Of a DNA stretch of 45,607 bases, positions 1 to 8,042 are shown in pieces (positions within the stretch are counted from its first letter, which is position 1; each line of letters opens with the position of its first letter). A program made the translations under genes and the position numbers. Source of the stretch: a virus. Below the pieces are notes generated by a model. The model worked only from the letters and a program-made list of their open reading frames with translations, was not told the DNA's origin and searched no databases. The DNA lies in the IMG/VR virus record IMGVR_UViG_3300035180_000049, positions 1 through 45,607 of that record. One strand, written 5' to 3'.

Positions 1-3000
1 CAGAAGAATCTTGATACTGCATTCTATAGCGATGGAACTCCAATACCTAATGTTACTTCAGGATGGAACAGTTTAACTACAGGAGCTTGGAGATACTATG
101 GAGACAGTGCTGCCAACGGGGCTATATATGGTAGGCTGTATAATCACTATGCTGTAATTGGAACTAGTAGTAGTGGAACTAAGTCTTTAGCCCCTGCTGG
201 GTGGAAGGTAGCAGAAACATCTGACTGGGCTACACTTATAAGTTACTCACAGACAACCCCAACTGTAATGTTAACTGGTGTAAATAAGTTAAGGGAGACT
301 GGTACTGCATACTGGTTATCAGGAAATACTGGAACTAACACTAGTTTATTTTCAGCTCGTGGAGGTGGTATTGTAAATAATACCCCAGAATCTGTGCAAC
401 TTCTTACTTATGGATACTGGAGGACTCAAGATTCTAATGATATTAAAAGAATAGCGTATAATAGTAATAACATTTCAGCTCCAGTTTCTTTTAGTTTAAC
501 ATTAGGTTGCTCTGTTAGGCTTATTAAAATTCAAACCCCAGTTACAGGGCTTACGACTAATACTGTAAGTGGGCAAACGCTTACTTCAATAACTACTGGC
601 GGAACGTTTAATCTATCTACATTCCCATATTCAAGTATTACGGATAAGGGTATTGTGTATGGAACAAGTCCTAACCCAACATATACAAGTAATAATATAA
701 TCCCAGCTAGTGATCCAACTGTAATATCTAACTTTAGTATAACTATTTCATCGCTTCCTTCTAATACTGGATATTTTATTAGAAGCTATGTTGTCAGTGG
801 AGGAGTTAGGTACTACGGAACAGAGGTATCAGGATCAACTGGAACTGGAACTATGACTTTAAGTACTACAGATGTATATGCGATAGAGTATACAACTGCA
901 ATATCTGGAGGAGATATAACTAATGATGGAGGATCAGCAGTAATTGCAAGGGGCGTGTGTTGGAGTAGTTCAACTTCATCTCCAACGATAGCAAATTCTA
1001 AAACTACTAATGGAACAGGTACTGGGTCATTTACTAGTAGCATGACTGGACTTACACAGAATACGCACTATTATGTTAGGGCATATGCTACAAATTCTAT
1101 TACAACAAGTTATGGCGCAGTAAAACAGTTTGATACAATTGACGCAACTATAACACTAACAACTACATCTGTAGGATCTAACTTTACCTTTACAACTGCT
1201 ATAAGTGGTGGTACTATTACGGATGTACCTGATACTGAAGTAACACAGAAGGGTATATGTTGGAGTACGTCTAGCAATCCAACAACTAGCAATTCTAAGA
1301 CAACAGAAGGAGCTTCATATATATTAAACGAACCATTTAGTAGTACAGCAACAGGAATGTATCCTGGAACTCCATACTTTATAAGATCATACGCTACTAA
1401 CGCGTATACTACATCTTATGGAGATGAAGCAACTGTTACTACAGCAACACCAAATATAAGTATTACAACAGATACAATATCAAACTTAAATGCAATAAGC
1501 GTTTCGTGTGGAGCTACAGCGATATCAAATCCTGATGTATATACAATATCACAGGTTGGTTTTTGTTGGGGATTAACTTCAGATGTGACAAAAGGAGCAA
1601 GTAACTTCGTGTCAAATGGAGCTTTAGTTACTGCGCCATTCACTTTAAATACTGGAAACGTTTTAGCTCCACAGACAGGATACTTTATTAGGGCATACGC
1701 AATTATTAATTCACTTTCTAATTATATAGTGTACGGAAGTTCTACACCATTATTTACAACATTATCAGCTACTCCAACAGTTACAACTAACGCAGTCACA
1801 GCTTTTAACGCTCAAAGCATAACAGCTGGAGGTAGTGTTACTCTAACTAATGGCATACCAGTATTAGATAAAGGCCTGTGTTGGGATTTATATCCTAATG
1901 TTCCAGTAAAAGTAGCGGGTAAATTTGTAAGCGCAGGGGCTGGAGAAGGAACGTTTTCAGGCGCATTAATAACTGGATTAACGTTTGGACAACATTATAA
2001 TATACTAGCTTACTCAACTAATGGTTATGGAGCAGGATTATATTATGCAAGTAATACAATTGATCAAACAACATATACACCAAATATAGTAATAGAAACG
2101 GTTACAGATACAAATCCTTTCCCTTTAAGTATGACATGTGGAGGTAATGGCATAGTAGATGATGCTGCATATCCAATAACAGAAAAAGGATACTGCTACA
2201 GTTCTTCTGTAAATCCTCCAACGATAGCAAATACTAAAGTATTAGCGTCTCCTCAAACTGGAACAGTTTCATTTACAGCAAATACTGGAAACATGCTTAC
2301 ACCTAATGTTAGTTATTACGTTAGAGCCTACGCATTAAACTCTACAACTGGATTCGTAGATTATGGTTCTACAGTAACAGTTTTAACACCTAATGATAAT
2401 GCAACTGCGACGATACCAGTTATTAATAATGTTACACAATACACAGCTGATGTAGCCTATAGTATTGGGGCTGGAACATATTACACAACTGGAACTAGAG
2501 GTATTTGTTATACTATAGCCCCTATTGTTCCAACAATTGCAAATGGGACTGTAGTTTCAGTTTCATCTCCTCCTGGAGCATTAGCAGGGTCTTTTACAAT
2601 TACATTAGACCCTTTAGTTCCGTTCACACAGTATAACTTTAAATCATTTATAACAAATTCCGCTGGAACTGTTTATTCACAAATGTCAACTGCAACAACA
2701 TTATTTGCACCTGTAATTAAGAACGCATACTCACTAAGAAAAGTGGTGCCAGGATATACAGGAAGTGCTATAAGATGTAGAAATGCAGCAGGGTCTTTAG
2801 CAAATATACCTTTTAATGCAGATGGTAGTTTAAATACAGTTGCTTTACTTGCACATACTGGAGTGTCTGCTTCAAGTCAAGGCACTGTTGAAACTTGGTA
2901 CGACCAGAGTGGAACTAATAACATGACTATAGCTGTTGTTTTTAGACCGTGTTATATTGTATTAAATGGAGTTTTACAGATCAAAAACAATAAACCAGCT

Positions 3001-3492
3001 ATTTTTTGGAATGCTGCAACAATTGCATATTTTAGAACATTAACAACTGGGTCGTGGCAGGTAAACAACTTGTCTATATTTATGGTGTCGTCTACTACTA
3101 GCACAGCAGAGGCGCAGTATGGATTACAACTTGGTAATATGATTTTTCCAAGACCAAATACAACGACCGACTTTATAAAGTACTCTGCGTCTAATATAGC
3201 AATAACATTAGGAACTAGTTCAACAGCTATTAAATTAGATAGTACTCTAACAACTTCAACTAATATTTCAGCTTGGAGAAATAACGGTAGTGTTGTAACT
3301 TTTACAGGAACAGATACTACTACTGCAACTGTTCTTTACTTTGGAGCAAATCTTGGAACTGGAAATAATAAATTTAGTGGAACAATACAAGAGCTTATAA
3401 TATATGCTGGTAATGTAGATGGGGATTTAAATACTTTTACAACTAGAAATACAATATCAAGTGAAATAATGGGTTACTACAACATAACGTAA
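1..3492 (+). CDS. Tail fibre / adhesin, 5' end outside the window
   Basis: The reading frame is open from base 1, so the gene starts before the window; 1163 residues are visible. Three parts can be seen. Bases about 100-535 encode a FISUMP-like domain (YGRLYNHYAV, LAPAGWKV, closing GCSVRLIK), a module common in secreted Bacteroidota proteins. Bases about 560-2700 encode seven fibronectin-III/Ig-like repeats, each with a Gly-Cys-Trp type signature (RGVCWSSS, KGICWSTS, VGFCWG, KGLCWD) and a YYVRAYATNS-type end. Bases about 2715-3490 encode a C-terminal domain with AYSLRK and TWYDQSG motifs, resembling the arabinofuranosidase-B-like lectin/LamG fold found at the ends of phage fibres. The role is probably host-surface binding. 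It lies directly upstream of the lysis genes. Modular class is confident; the receptor is unknown. Confidence 0.85.
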   Translation, partial: QKNLDTAFYSDGTPIPNVTSGWNSLTTGAWRYYGDSAANGAIYGRLYNHYAVIGTSSSGTKSLAPAGWKVAETSDWATLISYSQTTPTVMLTGVNKLRETGTAYWLSGNTGTNTSLFSARGGGIVNNTPESVQLLTYGYWRTQDSNDIKRIAYNSNNISAPVSFSLTLGCSVRLIKIQTPVTGLTTNTVSGQTLTSITTGGTFNLSTFPYSSITDKGIVYGTSPNPTYTSNNIIPASDPTVISNFSITISSLPSNTGYFIRSYVVSGGVRYYGTEVSGSTGTGTMTLSTTDVYAIEYTTAISGGDITNDGGSAVIARGVCWSSSTSSPTIANSKTTNGTGTGSFTSSMTGLTQNTHYYVRAYATNSITTSYGAVKQFDTIDATITLTTTSVGSNFTFTTAISGGTITDVPDTEVTQKGICWSTSSNPTTSNSKTTEGASYILNEPFSSTATGMYPGTPYFIRSYATNAYTTSYGDEATVTTATPNISITTDTISNLNAISVSCGATAISNPDVYTISQVGFCWGLTSDVTKGASNFVSNGALVTAPFTLNTGNVLAPQTGYFIRAYAIINSLSNYIVYGSSTPLFTTLSATPTVTTNAVTAFNAQSITAGGSVTLTNGIPVLDKGLCWDLYPNVPVKVAGKFVSAGAGEGTFSGALITGLTFGQHYNILAYSTNGYGAGLYYASNTIDQTTYTPNIVIETVTDTNPFPLSMTCGGNGIVDDAAYPITEKGYCYSSSVNPPTIANTKVLASPQTGTVSFTANTGNMLTPNVSYYVRAYALNSTTGFVDYGSTVTVLTPNDNATATIPVINNVTQYTADVAYSIGAGTYYTTGTRGICYTIAPIVPTIANGTVVSVSSPPGALAGSFTITLDPLVPFTQYNFKSFITNSAGTVYSQMSTATTLFAPVIKNAYSLRKVVPGYTGSAIRCRNAAGSLANIPFNADGSLNTVALLAHTGVSASSQGTVETWYDQSGTNNMTIAVVFRPCYIVLNGVLQIKNNKPAIFWNAATIAYFRTLTTGSWQVNNLSIFMVSSTTSTAEAQYGLQLGNMIFPRPNTTTDFIKYSASNIAITLGTSSTAIKLDSTLTTSTNISAWRNNGSVVTFTGTDTTTATVLYFGANLGTGNNKFSGTIQELIIYAGNVDGDLNTFTTRNTISSEIMGYYNIT

Positions 3493-3503
3493 AACAAAAT
3501 AAG

Positions 3504-3866
3504 ATGATAACAATTAACACAAAGAAAGAGATTGAGATTAGGAATGCTACCTACGAGGTAATAGATAGCAAGGTGGTAACACTGTCAGTGCAAAACATAA
3601 CACAGGACAGGAACGGAGTGGCTGCCAATGGGTTCTACTACTACACCACAGATGATGGTAACATAGTAAAGCTAAAGGATAATAGAACGTATATGTCATG
3701 GGAAGAGATTGAGGAGGTCGAGTTTAATAACCTAAAACCTATGACAGATGTGAACTACAAGGAGGCTAACTATGAGAGGTTAAAGGAGTTTGTTATATTA
3801 AAAATAACAGAGGAGTCTGGCAAGAACTTTGGTATATTAATGGAGGATTGGAATCTAGATGCGTAA
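3504..3866 (+). CDS. Hypothetical protein, 120 aa
   Basis: I do not recognise this protein. It starts 11 bases after the fibre gene and ends inside the start of the holin-like gene, so it is co-transcribed with both. It is charged, with an N-terminal stretch of alternating beta-type residues, a YYYTTDDGN turn and an acidic middle (SWEEIEEVEF). It has no membrane segment or signal peptide. The position between a fibre and the lysis genes would suit a fibre chaperone or accessory protein, but this is only inference from context. Confidence 0.75.
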   Translation: MITINTKKEIEIRNATYEVIDSKVVTLSVQNITQDRNGVAANGFYYYTTDDGNIVKLKDNRTYMSWEEIEEVEFNNLKPMTDVNYKEANYERLKEFVILKITEESGKNFGILMEDWNLDA

Positions 3867-4026
3867 TTTAGATTATTTATTAAATAAAATAATATCTCGC
3901 AAGTTATTGGTATTTGTAATAGCTTGCGTGGGATTGTTTGGCGGGAGTTTAACCTCTTCAGATTGGGTTATTATCGCAACTGCGTATATTAGCGTACAAG
4001 GCGTAATGGATATATTAAAAAAATAA
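3859..4026 (+). CDS. Small two-helix membrane protein, candidate holin
   Basis: This 55-aa gene (MRNLDYLLNK start, VMDILKK end) overlaps the previous gene by 8 bases and stops 9 bases before the lysozyme start. Two hydrophobic segments are visible, about residues 15-31 (KLLVFVIACVGLFGG) and 34-53 (SDWVIIATAYISVQGVMDI), separated by a short SLTSSD turn, with basic residues at both ends. Small size, two membrane helices and the place immediately before an endolysin are what is expected of a class II holin, which opens the inner membrane to release the lysozyme. No sequence-family match can be claimed, so the holin call is inference from topology and context. Start ATG is unambiguous because the frame opens there. 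Confidence 0.75.
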   Translation: MRNLDYLLNKIISRKLLVFVIACVGLFGGSLTSSDWVIIATAYISVQGVMDILKK

Positions 4027-4035
4027 ATATATATT

Positions 4036-4482
4036 ATGAAATTAGATACCAACGGTTATTTACTTATAACAAAATTTGAAGGATTTTCCGCTGTACCGTA
4101 TCTGTGTTCAGCTGGCGTGTCCACGATTGGGTATGGTTCAACATTCTATACCGATGGGGTTAAAGTTACAATGAAAGACTCCAAAATATCCGAGACCCAG
4201 GCATTGGTAATGTTTAAAATAATTGCAGATGAGTTTGCGACAAAGGTATTAAAACTATTAAAGCAGGACGTAAACCAAAACCAATTTAATTCTTTAGTAT
4301 CTTTTGCATATAATTGTGGCGTAACTAATTTTGCAAAAAGCACATTGCTTAAAAAAGTAAATATTAATGCAGATGATCCTGCAATACGCTATGAGTTTTT
4401 AAAATGGAATAAAGCAAAAGGAAAAATAATAGTAGGTTTAACAAGAAGAAGAAATGAAGAAGCTCGTATTTATTTTAGTTAG
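4036..4482 (+). CDS. Endolysin, GH24 (T4/lambdoid-type) lysozyme
   Basis: This 148-aa protein should cleave the glycan strands of host peptidoglycan at lysis. The N-terminal active-site block is clear: KFEGF with catalytic Glu15, then YLCSAGVSTIGYG, with Cys24 and Thr30. The 9- and 6-residue spacings equal those of Glu11, Asp20 and Thr26 of T4 lysozyme; the Asp position is Cys here, a change seen in some family members and tolerated in T4 lysozyme. NQFNSLVSFAYNCG and a closing TRRRNEEARIY also match the family. There is no signal peptide, so release should depend on a holin, for which the preceding gene is the candidate. Its last 29 bases overlap the spanin-like gene. Confidence 0.93.
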   Translation: MKLDTNGYLLITKFEGFSAVPYLCSAGVSTIGYGSTFYTDGVKVTMKDSKISETQALVMFKIIADEFATKVLKLLKQDVNQNQFNSLVSFAYNCGVTNFAKSTLLKKVNINADDPAIRYEFLKWNKAKGKIIVGLTRRRNEEARIYFS

Positions 4483-4933
4483 TATTTTATTAGTATCGTG
4501 CGCTTCTAGAAAAGTGCAGGTTAATAATACAGAAACAAAAACAGATAGCATAGTTGAACGTAAAGATACTGTGGTTATAAAAACAATCGATAGTATATTT
4601 ATTAAAAAAGACGTATCTATTGACGAAATAATAATAACTCCGCTGGATACATGCAGATCATTTATGGTAGATGGCAAACTCTATAAAAACGCTATTATAA
4701 CAATAAAAAAAGTTAAAGACAATAGTTTATACTCTAAAAAGAAAACAATGACTTTAAACGCGTCTAAAACACAAAAGAACCATACTACCAAAGCATCTGT
4801 TATAAAGACAAAACAAATAGATAAAAAAAGTAATTTAGCTTTGTATCTTGTTGTTTATATTTTATTTGCTATAGTGTTATTTGTAGTATATAGATACTTA
4901 AGTAAAATTAGTATATTAAGGTTGTTCGGTTAA
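4454..4933 (+). CDS. Candidate unimolecular spanin (lipoprotein with C-terminal membrane anchor)
   Basis: The 159-aa product begins with a lipoprotein signal peptide (MKKLVFILVSILLVSC) whose lipobox LVSC puts the lipidated cysteine at residue 16. A polar, Lys/Thr-rich stretch follows, then one strongly hydrophobic segment at about residues 128-148 (LALYLVVYILFAIVLFVVY) and a short basic tail. An outer-membrane lipid anchor and an inner-membrane helix in one chain is the layout of one-piece spanins such as T1 gp11, which join the two membranes in the last step of lysis of Gram-negative hosts. The gene overlaps the lysozyme gene by 29 bases, as spanin genes often do. The start lies in a purine-rich AAGAAGAAG context. 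The call rests on topology and location, not family similarity. Confidence 0.8.
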   Translation: MKKLVFILVSILLVSCASRKVQVNNTETKTDSIVERKDTVVIKTIDSIFIKKDVSIDEIIITPLDTCRSFMVDGKLYKNAIITIKKVKDNSLYSKKKTMTLNASKTQKNHTTKASVIKTKQIDKKSNLALYLVVYILFAIVLFVVYRYLSKISILRLFG

Positions 4934-4970
4934 AAAATAAATTTTGTGCGTAATAATAGCAATATAATCA

Positions 4971-4992
4971 AATTAAATTAAATCAAATAAAT
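4971..4992 (+). promoter_or_regulatory. A/T-rich leader motif before groEL
   Basis: The 17-mer AATTAAATTAAATCAAA lies just before the groEL start codon and recurs exactly at 8027-8043 before another start. A related ATTAA repeat precedes the cupin-like gene. No Shine-Dalgarno site is present. It is likely a translation leader of the type used by Bacteroidota; a promoter function cannot be excluded. Confidence 0.4.
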
Positions 4993-6549
4993 ATGTCAGA
5001 CGCAATTGTTAAGAACCTTAGTTTTGGCGATGATGCCAAGAATAAGGTTTTTGAAGGTATTACAAAATTAACTAGAGCTGTTAGTTCTACATTAGGGGCT
5101 AGTGGTAAATGTGTAATGTTAGAAGATGGAGGAGGTAATCCTGTTATTACTAAGGACGGTGTTACTGTAGCAGATAGTGTTATACTATTAGACCCTATTG
5201 AAAACATGGGAGCAAGGCTTTTAAAAGAAGCAGCTAGGAAAACAGTTAAAGAAGCCGGAGACGGAACTACAACCGCAACGGTATTAGCCCACTCTATTTT
5301 ATCAGAAGCTTACCAAATTAAAGATACTATTAGTTCAAGAGAACTTAAAAGCGGTATTGAAACCACTGTTGAAAAAGTAATTGAGTATTTAGAATCAATC
5401 GCTGTGCCAGTCACAGGTACAATGATTGACCAGATTGCTACAATCTCAACAAACAATGATCCTATATTAGGTAAGATTATTGGGGATGCTTTTAGGGCGG
5501 TTAACGAAACGGGTATTGTTATGATGGAATCTTCATCACTTGCAGAGACTGAAATTGAAATATTAGATGGGGTTCAATACGACAAAGGATTAGTTAACTC
5601 TCATTTCATCACTAATCAAACAAAAAAGACTGCTGAACTAGATAATCCGCAAATATTGATTATCGAATCACCAGTTGAAAATATTAGACAAATACAATCA
5701 GTATTAGAATATATTATAAAAACTAATAAATCTTTATTAATTATCGCAGACGTAGAGCCGGCAGTTATATCGGCGCTAGCAATGAATAAAGTTAAAGGCA
5801 ATATTAAGGTTAACGTTATCAATGCGCCTACTTATGGTATAAGTAAAAAAGATATGCTGTCAGATTTAGCTTTGCTAACAGGAGCAACTGTTATTAATGA
5901 AGACTTAGGTGACGATATGGATTTAATCCAGCCGGAATACTTAGGTTCATGTTTAAAAAGCATAACTAGTGACGGGGATACCATATTGCAAGTTGGCGAA
6001 CCAAACAAAGATGTTACAACATTAATAAACGAAATAAAAGCGAAGTTATTAGATAACAATCCACCAGGAGAAGTTATTAGATTAGAAAGAAGACTAGCTA
6101 GGCTTTGCGCAAAAGTAGCAATTGTAAAGGTTGGTGCTAATTCAGATATTGAATTAAAAGAAAAAGCAGATAGAGTTGAGGACGCAATTTGTGCAACTAA
6201 AGCAGCAATTAAAGAAGGGATTATTCCTGGAGGAGGTATTGCGTTACTCGATGCTTCAGAAATTATTAGTTCAGAGTCAAAAGGAGAGACTGCTTTATTA
6301 AATGCAATTACCGCTCCGTTCTATACTATTTTAAGGAATGCTGGAATTGACACAATACCAAGTAACAGAAGAGTAGGTTTCGGATTAAATGTTATAACCA
6401 ATAAAACGGTTAATATGATTGAAGCTGGAATTATTGATCCATTATTAGTTACTAAGTCAGCATTAAGAAATGCAGCATCAGTTGCTGTTACAATATTATC
6501 AACCGATTGTGTAATAAATAATTTGAGGATTAATGAAGGCAATAGGTAA
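4993..6549 (+). CDS. groL: GroEL-like chaperonin (60-kDa subunit)
   Basis: This 518-aa protein is a phage-encoded group I chaperonin, an ATP-driven folding cage. Conserved blocks are in order: TLGASGK and ITKDGVTVA near residues 33-60, the nucleotide-binding loop GDGTTTATVLA from residue 89, the catalytic Asp397 in RVEDAICATKAA (Asp398 in E. coli), and EGIIPGGGIALL. It is shorter than cellular GroEL (about 545 aa) and lacks the Gly-Gly-Met tail, ending in NEGNR. The middle (apical) part is more diverged than the ATP-binding parts. It overlaps groES by 17 bases. Placement within the late operon suggests folding of phage structural proteins. Phage GroEL proteins are known, so this is unusual but not unprecedented. 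Confidence 0.97.
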   Translation: MSDAIVKNLSFGDDAKNKVFEGITKLTRAVSSTLGASGKCVMLEDGGGNPVITKDGVTVADSVILLDPIENMGARLLKEAARKTVKEAGDGTTTATVLAHSILSEAYQIKDTISSRELKSGIETTVEKVIEYLESIAVPVTGTMIDQIATISTNNDPILGKIIGDAFRAVNETGIVMMESSSLAETEIEILDGVQYDKGLVNSHFITNQTKKTAELDNPQILIIESPVENIRQIQSVLEYIIKTNKSLLIIADVEPAVISALAMNKVKGNIKVNVINAPTYGISKKDMLSDLALLTGATVINEDLGDDMDLIQPEYLGSCLKSITSDGDTILQVGEPNKDVTTLINEIKAKLLDNNPPGEVIRLERRLARLCAKVAIVKVGANSDIELKEKADRVEDAICATKAAIKEGIIPGGGIALLDASEIISSESKGETALLNAITAPFYTILRNAGIDTIPSNRRVGFGLNVITNKTVNMIEAGIIDPLLVTKSALRNAASVAVTILSTDCVINNLRINEGNR

Positions 6550-6793
6550 TAATATAATCATACTACCAAAAAAGGTAGTTACAGATAAAACAAAAGGGGG
6601 TCTTATTTTGATTGAAAAAGATAAAGAAGATATTCGATATAAAGAAGCGGTAGTTGTTTCAGTTAGTGAAGATATAAAAGCAGTTGTTGAAGGAGATGAA
6701 ATATACTACGATAAACACGCTGGTCATGGAATAGAGTTTGAAGGCAATAAGTATACTATTATAAAGTTACAAGATATTGTTGTAGTATTATGA
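6533..6793 (+). CDS. groS: GroES-like co-chaperonin
   Basis: The 86-aa product fits the GroES lid protein: N-terminal IGNNIIILPKK, a mobile loop with KTKGGLIL (the GG plus hydrophobic tripeptide that contacts GroEL), then EGDEIYYDKHAG and a closing YTIIKLQDIVVVL. It is about ten residues shorter than cellular GroES. The gene overlaps groEL by 17 bases and the next gene by 4 (ATGA), which points to translational coupling. The order groEL then groES is the reverse of the usual bacterial operon. The intact mobile loop suggests that it works with the phage GroEL, the host GroEL or both. Confidence 0.93.
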   Translation: MKAIGNNIIILPKKVVTDKTKGGLILIEKDKEDIRYKEAVVVSVSEDIKAVVEGDEIYYDKHAGHGIEFEGNKYTIIKLQDIVVVL

Positions 6794-7236
6794 AACGGTT
6801 CGAGGCTAAGGATATAAAAGAACTTAACCTATTAAAGAATTATAGGATAATACGTAAATGGGCTTGCAGGACAAATGATCTAACAGATGCCGATTTGGAA
6901 TTGCTAATATACTTTGATTGTATGGACTTCTTTACAAAGCAAGATTTTAAAATAGGTACATATTCATATAGTTGGGATAATAGACGATGGAACTCTTTAT
7001 TAAAAGAAGGATGGATAGTCGTTTGGAGGCCTAGAAATCATACAACACAAAAATACCACATATATAAGGTTTCTTTCAAGTGCAAACAATTAATAAGTAG
7101 AATGTACCGTATAATGCTCGGTATCGAAGAAATACCTACTAGCACACAAAGAAATCCGATAATGAAAGGTAGAACGTATAGTGAAATAGTATTAAAAAAA
7201 GCAATAGAGAACGTTAATAATCCAAATACAATATGA
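6790..7236 (+). CDS. Hypothetical protein, possible winged-helix DNA-binding protein
   Basis: The 148-aa protein is basic and rich in aromatic residues. Several short helices (DADLELLIYFDCMDFF, WNSLLKEGW) are followed by a hairpin-like IVVWRPRN...YHIYKVS segment, an order that resembles a winged helix-turn-helix. The C-terminal half has SFKCKQLISRMYRIMLG and a conserved-looking IPTSTQRNPIMKG. I have no firm family assignment. It starts in a 4-base overlap with groES and ends overlapping the next gene, so it belongs to the same operon. A role in regulation or packaging is possible but unproven. Confidence 0.8.
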   Translation: MKRFEAKDIKELNLLKNYRIIRKWACRTNDLTDADLELLIYFDCMDFFTKQDFKIGTYSYSWDNRRWNSLLKEGWIVVWRPRNHTTQKYHIYKVSFKCKQLISRMYRIMLGIEEIPTSTQRNPIMKGRTYSEIVLKKAIENVNNPNTI

Positions 7237-7481
7237 TAGATAATTATAACCCAAACCCAAATCAATTACAGTATAATGCAATGAACCCAAAAGCAATGAG
7301 CAATATGCAAACATTGCAAAACATTAATGGGGTTCCAATGGATGGTACTTTTAATAGAACCATTGGTGTTCCGCAGACACAGCCCGTAGCAACTCAATAT
7401 ATTCCACCTACAGCGCCAGATGCAAATCCAAAAAATGTACAAACACAAATTATGCCTGATAATAACTTACAAACTTATTAA
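7233..7481 (+). CDS. Small Asn/Gln/Pro-rich protein
   Basis: The 82-aa product is low in complexity, rich in Asn, Gln, Pro and Met (YNPNPNQLQYNAMNPKAM), and has no hydrophobic segment. It starts in a 4-base overlap with the preceding gene and is followed after two bases by the next one. No function can be given; disordered proteins of this kind next to head genes may be minor virion parts. Confidence 0.7.
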   Translation: MIDNYNPNPNQLQYNAMNPKAMSNMQTLQNINGVPMDGTFNRTIGVPQTQPVATQYIPPTAPDANPKNVQTQIMPDNNLQTY

Positions 7482-7483
7482 TT

Positions 7484-7714
7484 ATGATTTTAAATATTAA
7501 AAAACACCCAATGGATTCTCATGACAAGCTTGCCTCTAATTCAGGGGTTGGAGCTAATGCTTTATGGAATGGCCCTTTTAATACTGATTCTTTGCCAAAA
7601 GGAAAAGGAAGCAGTTCTGGTATTAGTGGCATTATCTTGAACAACGACAAACCAATGGCCTGTGGTTGCGCAATTACTCAAAAAGCAAAAGGACGTTCAA
7701 ATGGGGCATACTGA
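7484..7714 (+). CDS. Small hypothetical protein, 76 aa
   Basis: The product is Gly/Ser/Asn-rich, with KHPMDSHDKLAS near the start and a Cys pair in MACGCAITQKAKG near the end. No domain is recognised. It begins two bases after the previous stop, and its 3' end overlaps the following membrane-protein gene by 14 bases, so it belongs to a tight run of tiny genes in front of the packaging genes. Confidence 0.7.
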   Translation: MILNIKKHPMDSHDKLASNSGVGANALWNGPFNTDSLPKGKGSSSGISGIILNNDKPMACGCAITQKAKGRSNGAY

Positions 7715-7886
7715 TTTAAAAATATATTTAGTTAACGGAGCAACTATGGCAATAAGTATGACTGCTGTTGAACCTGCATTAAAAATAATATTATTGCTGG
7801 TTTCTATTGGTTATACTATCAATAGATGGGTTGGATTATATATAGATAAAAAAAACAATAACGAAAACAAAGATCAATTATTATGA
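7701..7886 (+). CDS. Small single-helix membrane protein
   Basis: Starting at ATG 7701 gives 61 residues; an upstream ATG at 7662 in the same frame would overlap the previous gene more deeply and add only a polar stretch. One hydrophobic segment is visible at about residues 24-42 (EPALKIILLLVSIGYTINRW), followed by a very polar tail (KKNNNENKDQ). The last four bases overlap the next start (ATGA). It could be a second holin-type protein or a small virion membrane protein. The evidence does not separate these. Confidence 0.65.
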   Translation: MGHTDLKIYLVNGATMAISMTAVEPALKIILLLVSIGYTINRWVGLYIDKKNNNENKDQLL

Positions 7887-8014
7887 AAAAAATGATCACA
7901 GGAAGCTATGCTTCTAAAGGGGCTATGGCTAAAACAGAAAAAGGTGAAGGCAAAAAAATGCAAATGAAAGAAAAAGTTGTTGCAAAAAAAGCAATGATTA
8001 AAAAGAAAAAATAA
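7883..8014 (+). CDS. Tiny Lys/Met-rich basic protein, 43 aa
   Basis: Reading from ATG 7883 gives MKKMITGSYASKGAMAKTEK and a Lys-rich end (KAMIKKKK). About a third of its residues are lysine and it has no acidic patch of note. The start overlaps the previous stop in an ATGA arrangement and the stop lies 28 bases before the next gene, supporting a real gene despite its size. A nucleic-acid-binding or capsid-interior role would suit the charge; this is inference only. Confidence 0.6.
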   Translation: MKKMITGSYASKGAMAKTEKGEGKKMQMKEKVVAKKAMIKKKK

Positions 8015-8026
8015 TATATATTAAAC

Positions 8027-8042
8027 AATTAAATTAAATCAA
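8027..8042 (+). promoter_or_regulatory. A/T-rich leader motif, second copy
   Basis: This is the same AATTAAATTAAATCAAA sequence found before groEL; here its last A is the first base of the start codon at 8043. No Shine-Dalgarno site is present. It is likely part of a translation-start leader. Confidence 0.4.

Noticed and set aside
813-1643. Minus-strand frames of 60-76 aa opposite the fibre gene
   Set aside because: They mirror the Thr/Gly-rich repeats of the real gene and are antisense shadows.
4934-4970. Bacteroidota-type promoter (TTTG and TAnnTTTG boxes) before groEL
   Set aside because: TAAATTTTG is close to the downstream box, but no upstream box at the expected spacing is present.
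4993-6793. Chaperonin genes as host contamination or a chimeric assembly
   Set aside because: They lie on the same strand in an unbroken chain of overlapping genes with phage neighbours, and the proteins are diverged from cellular ones.
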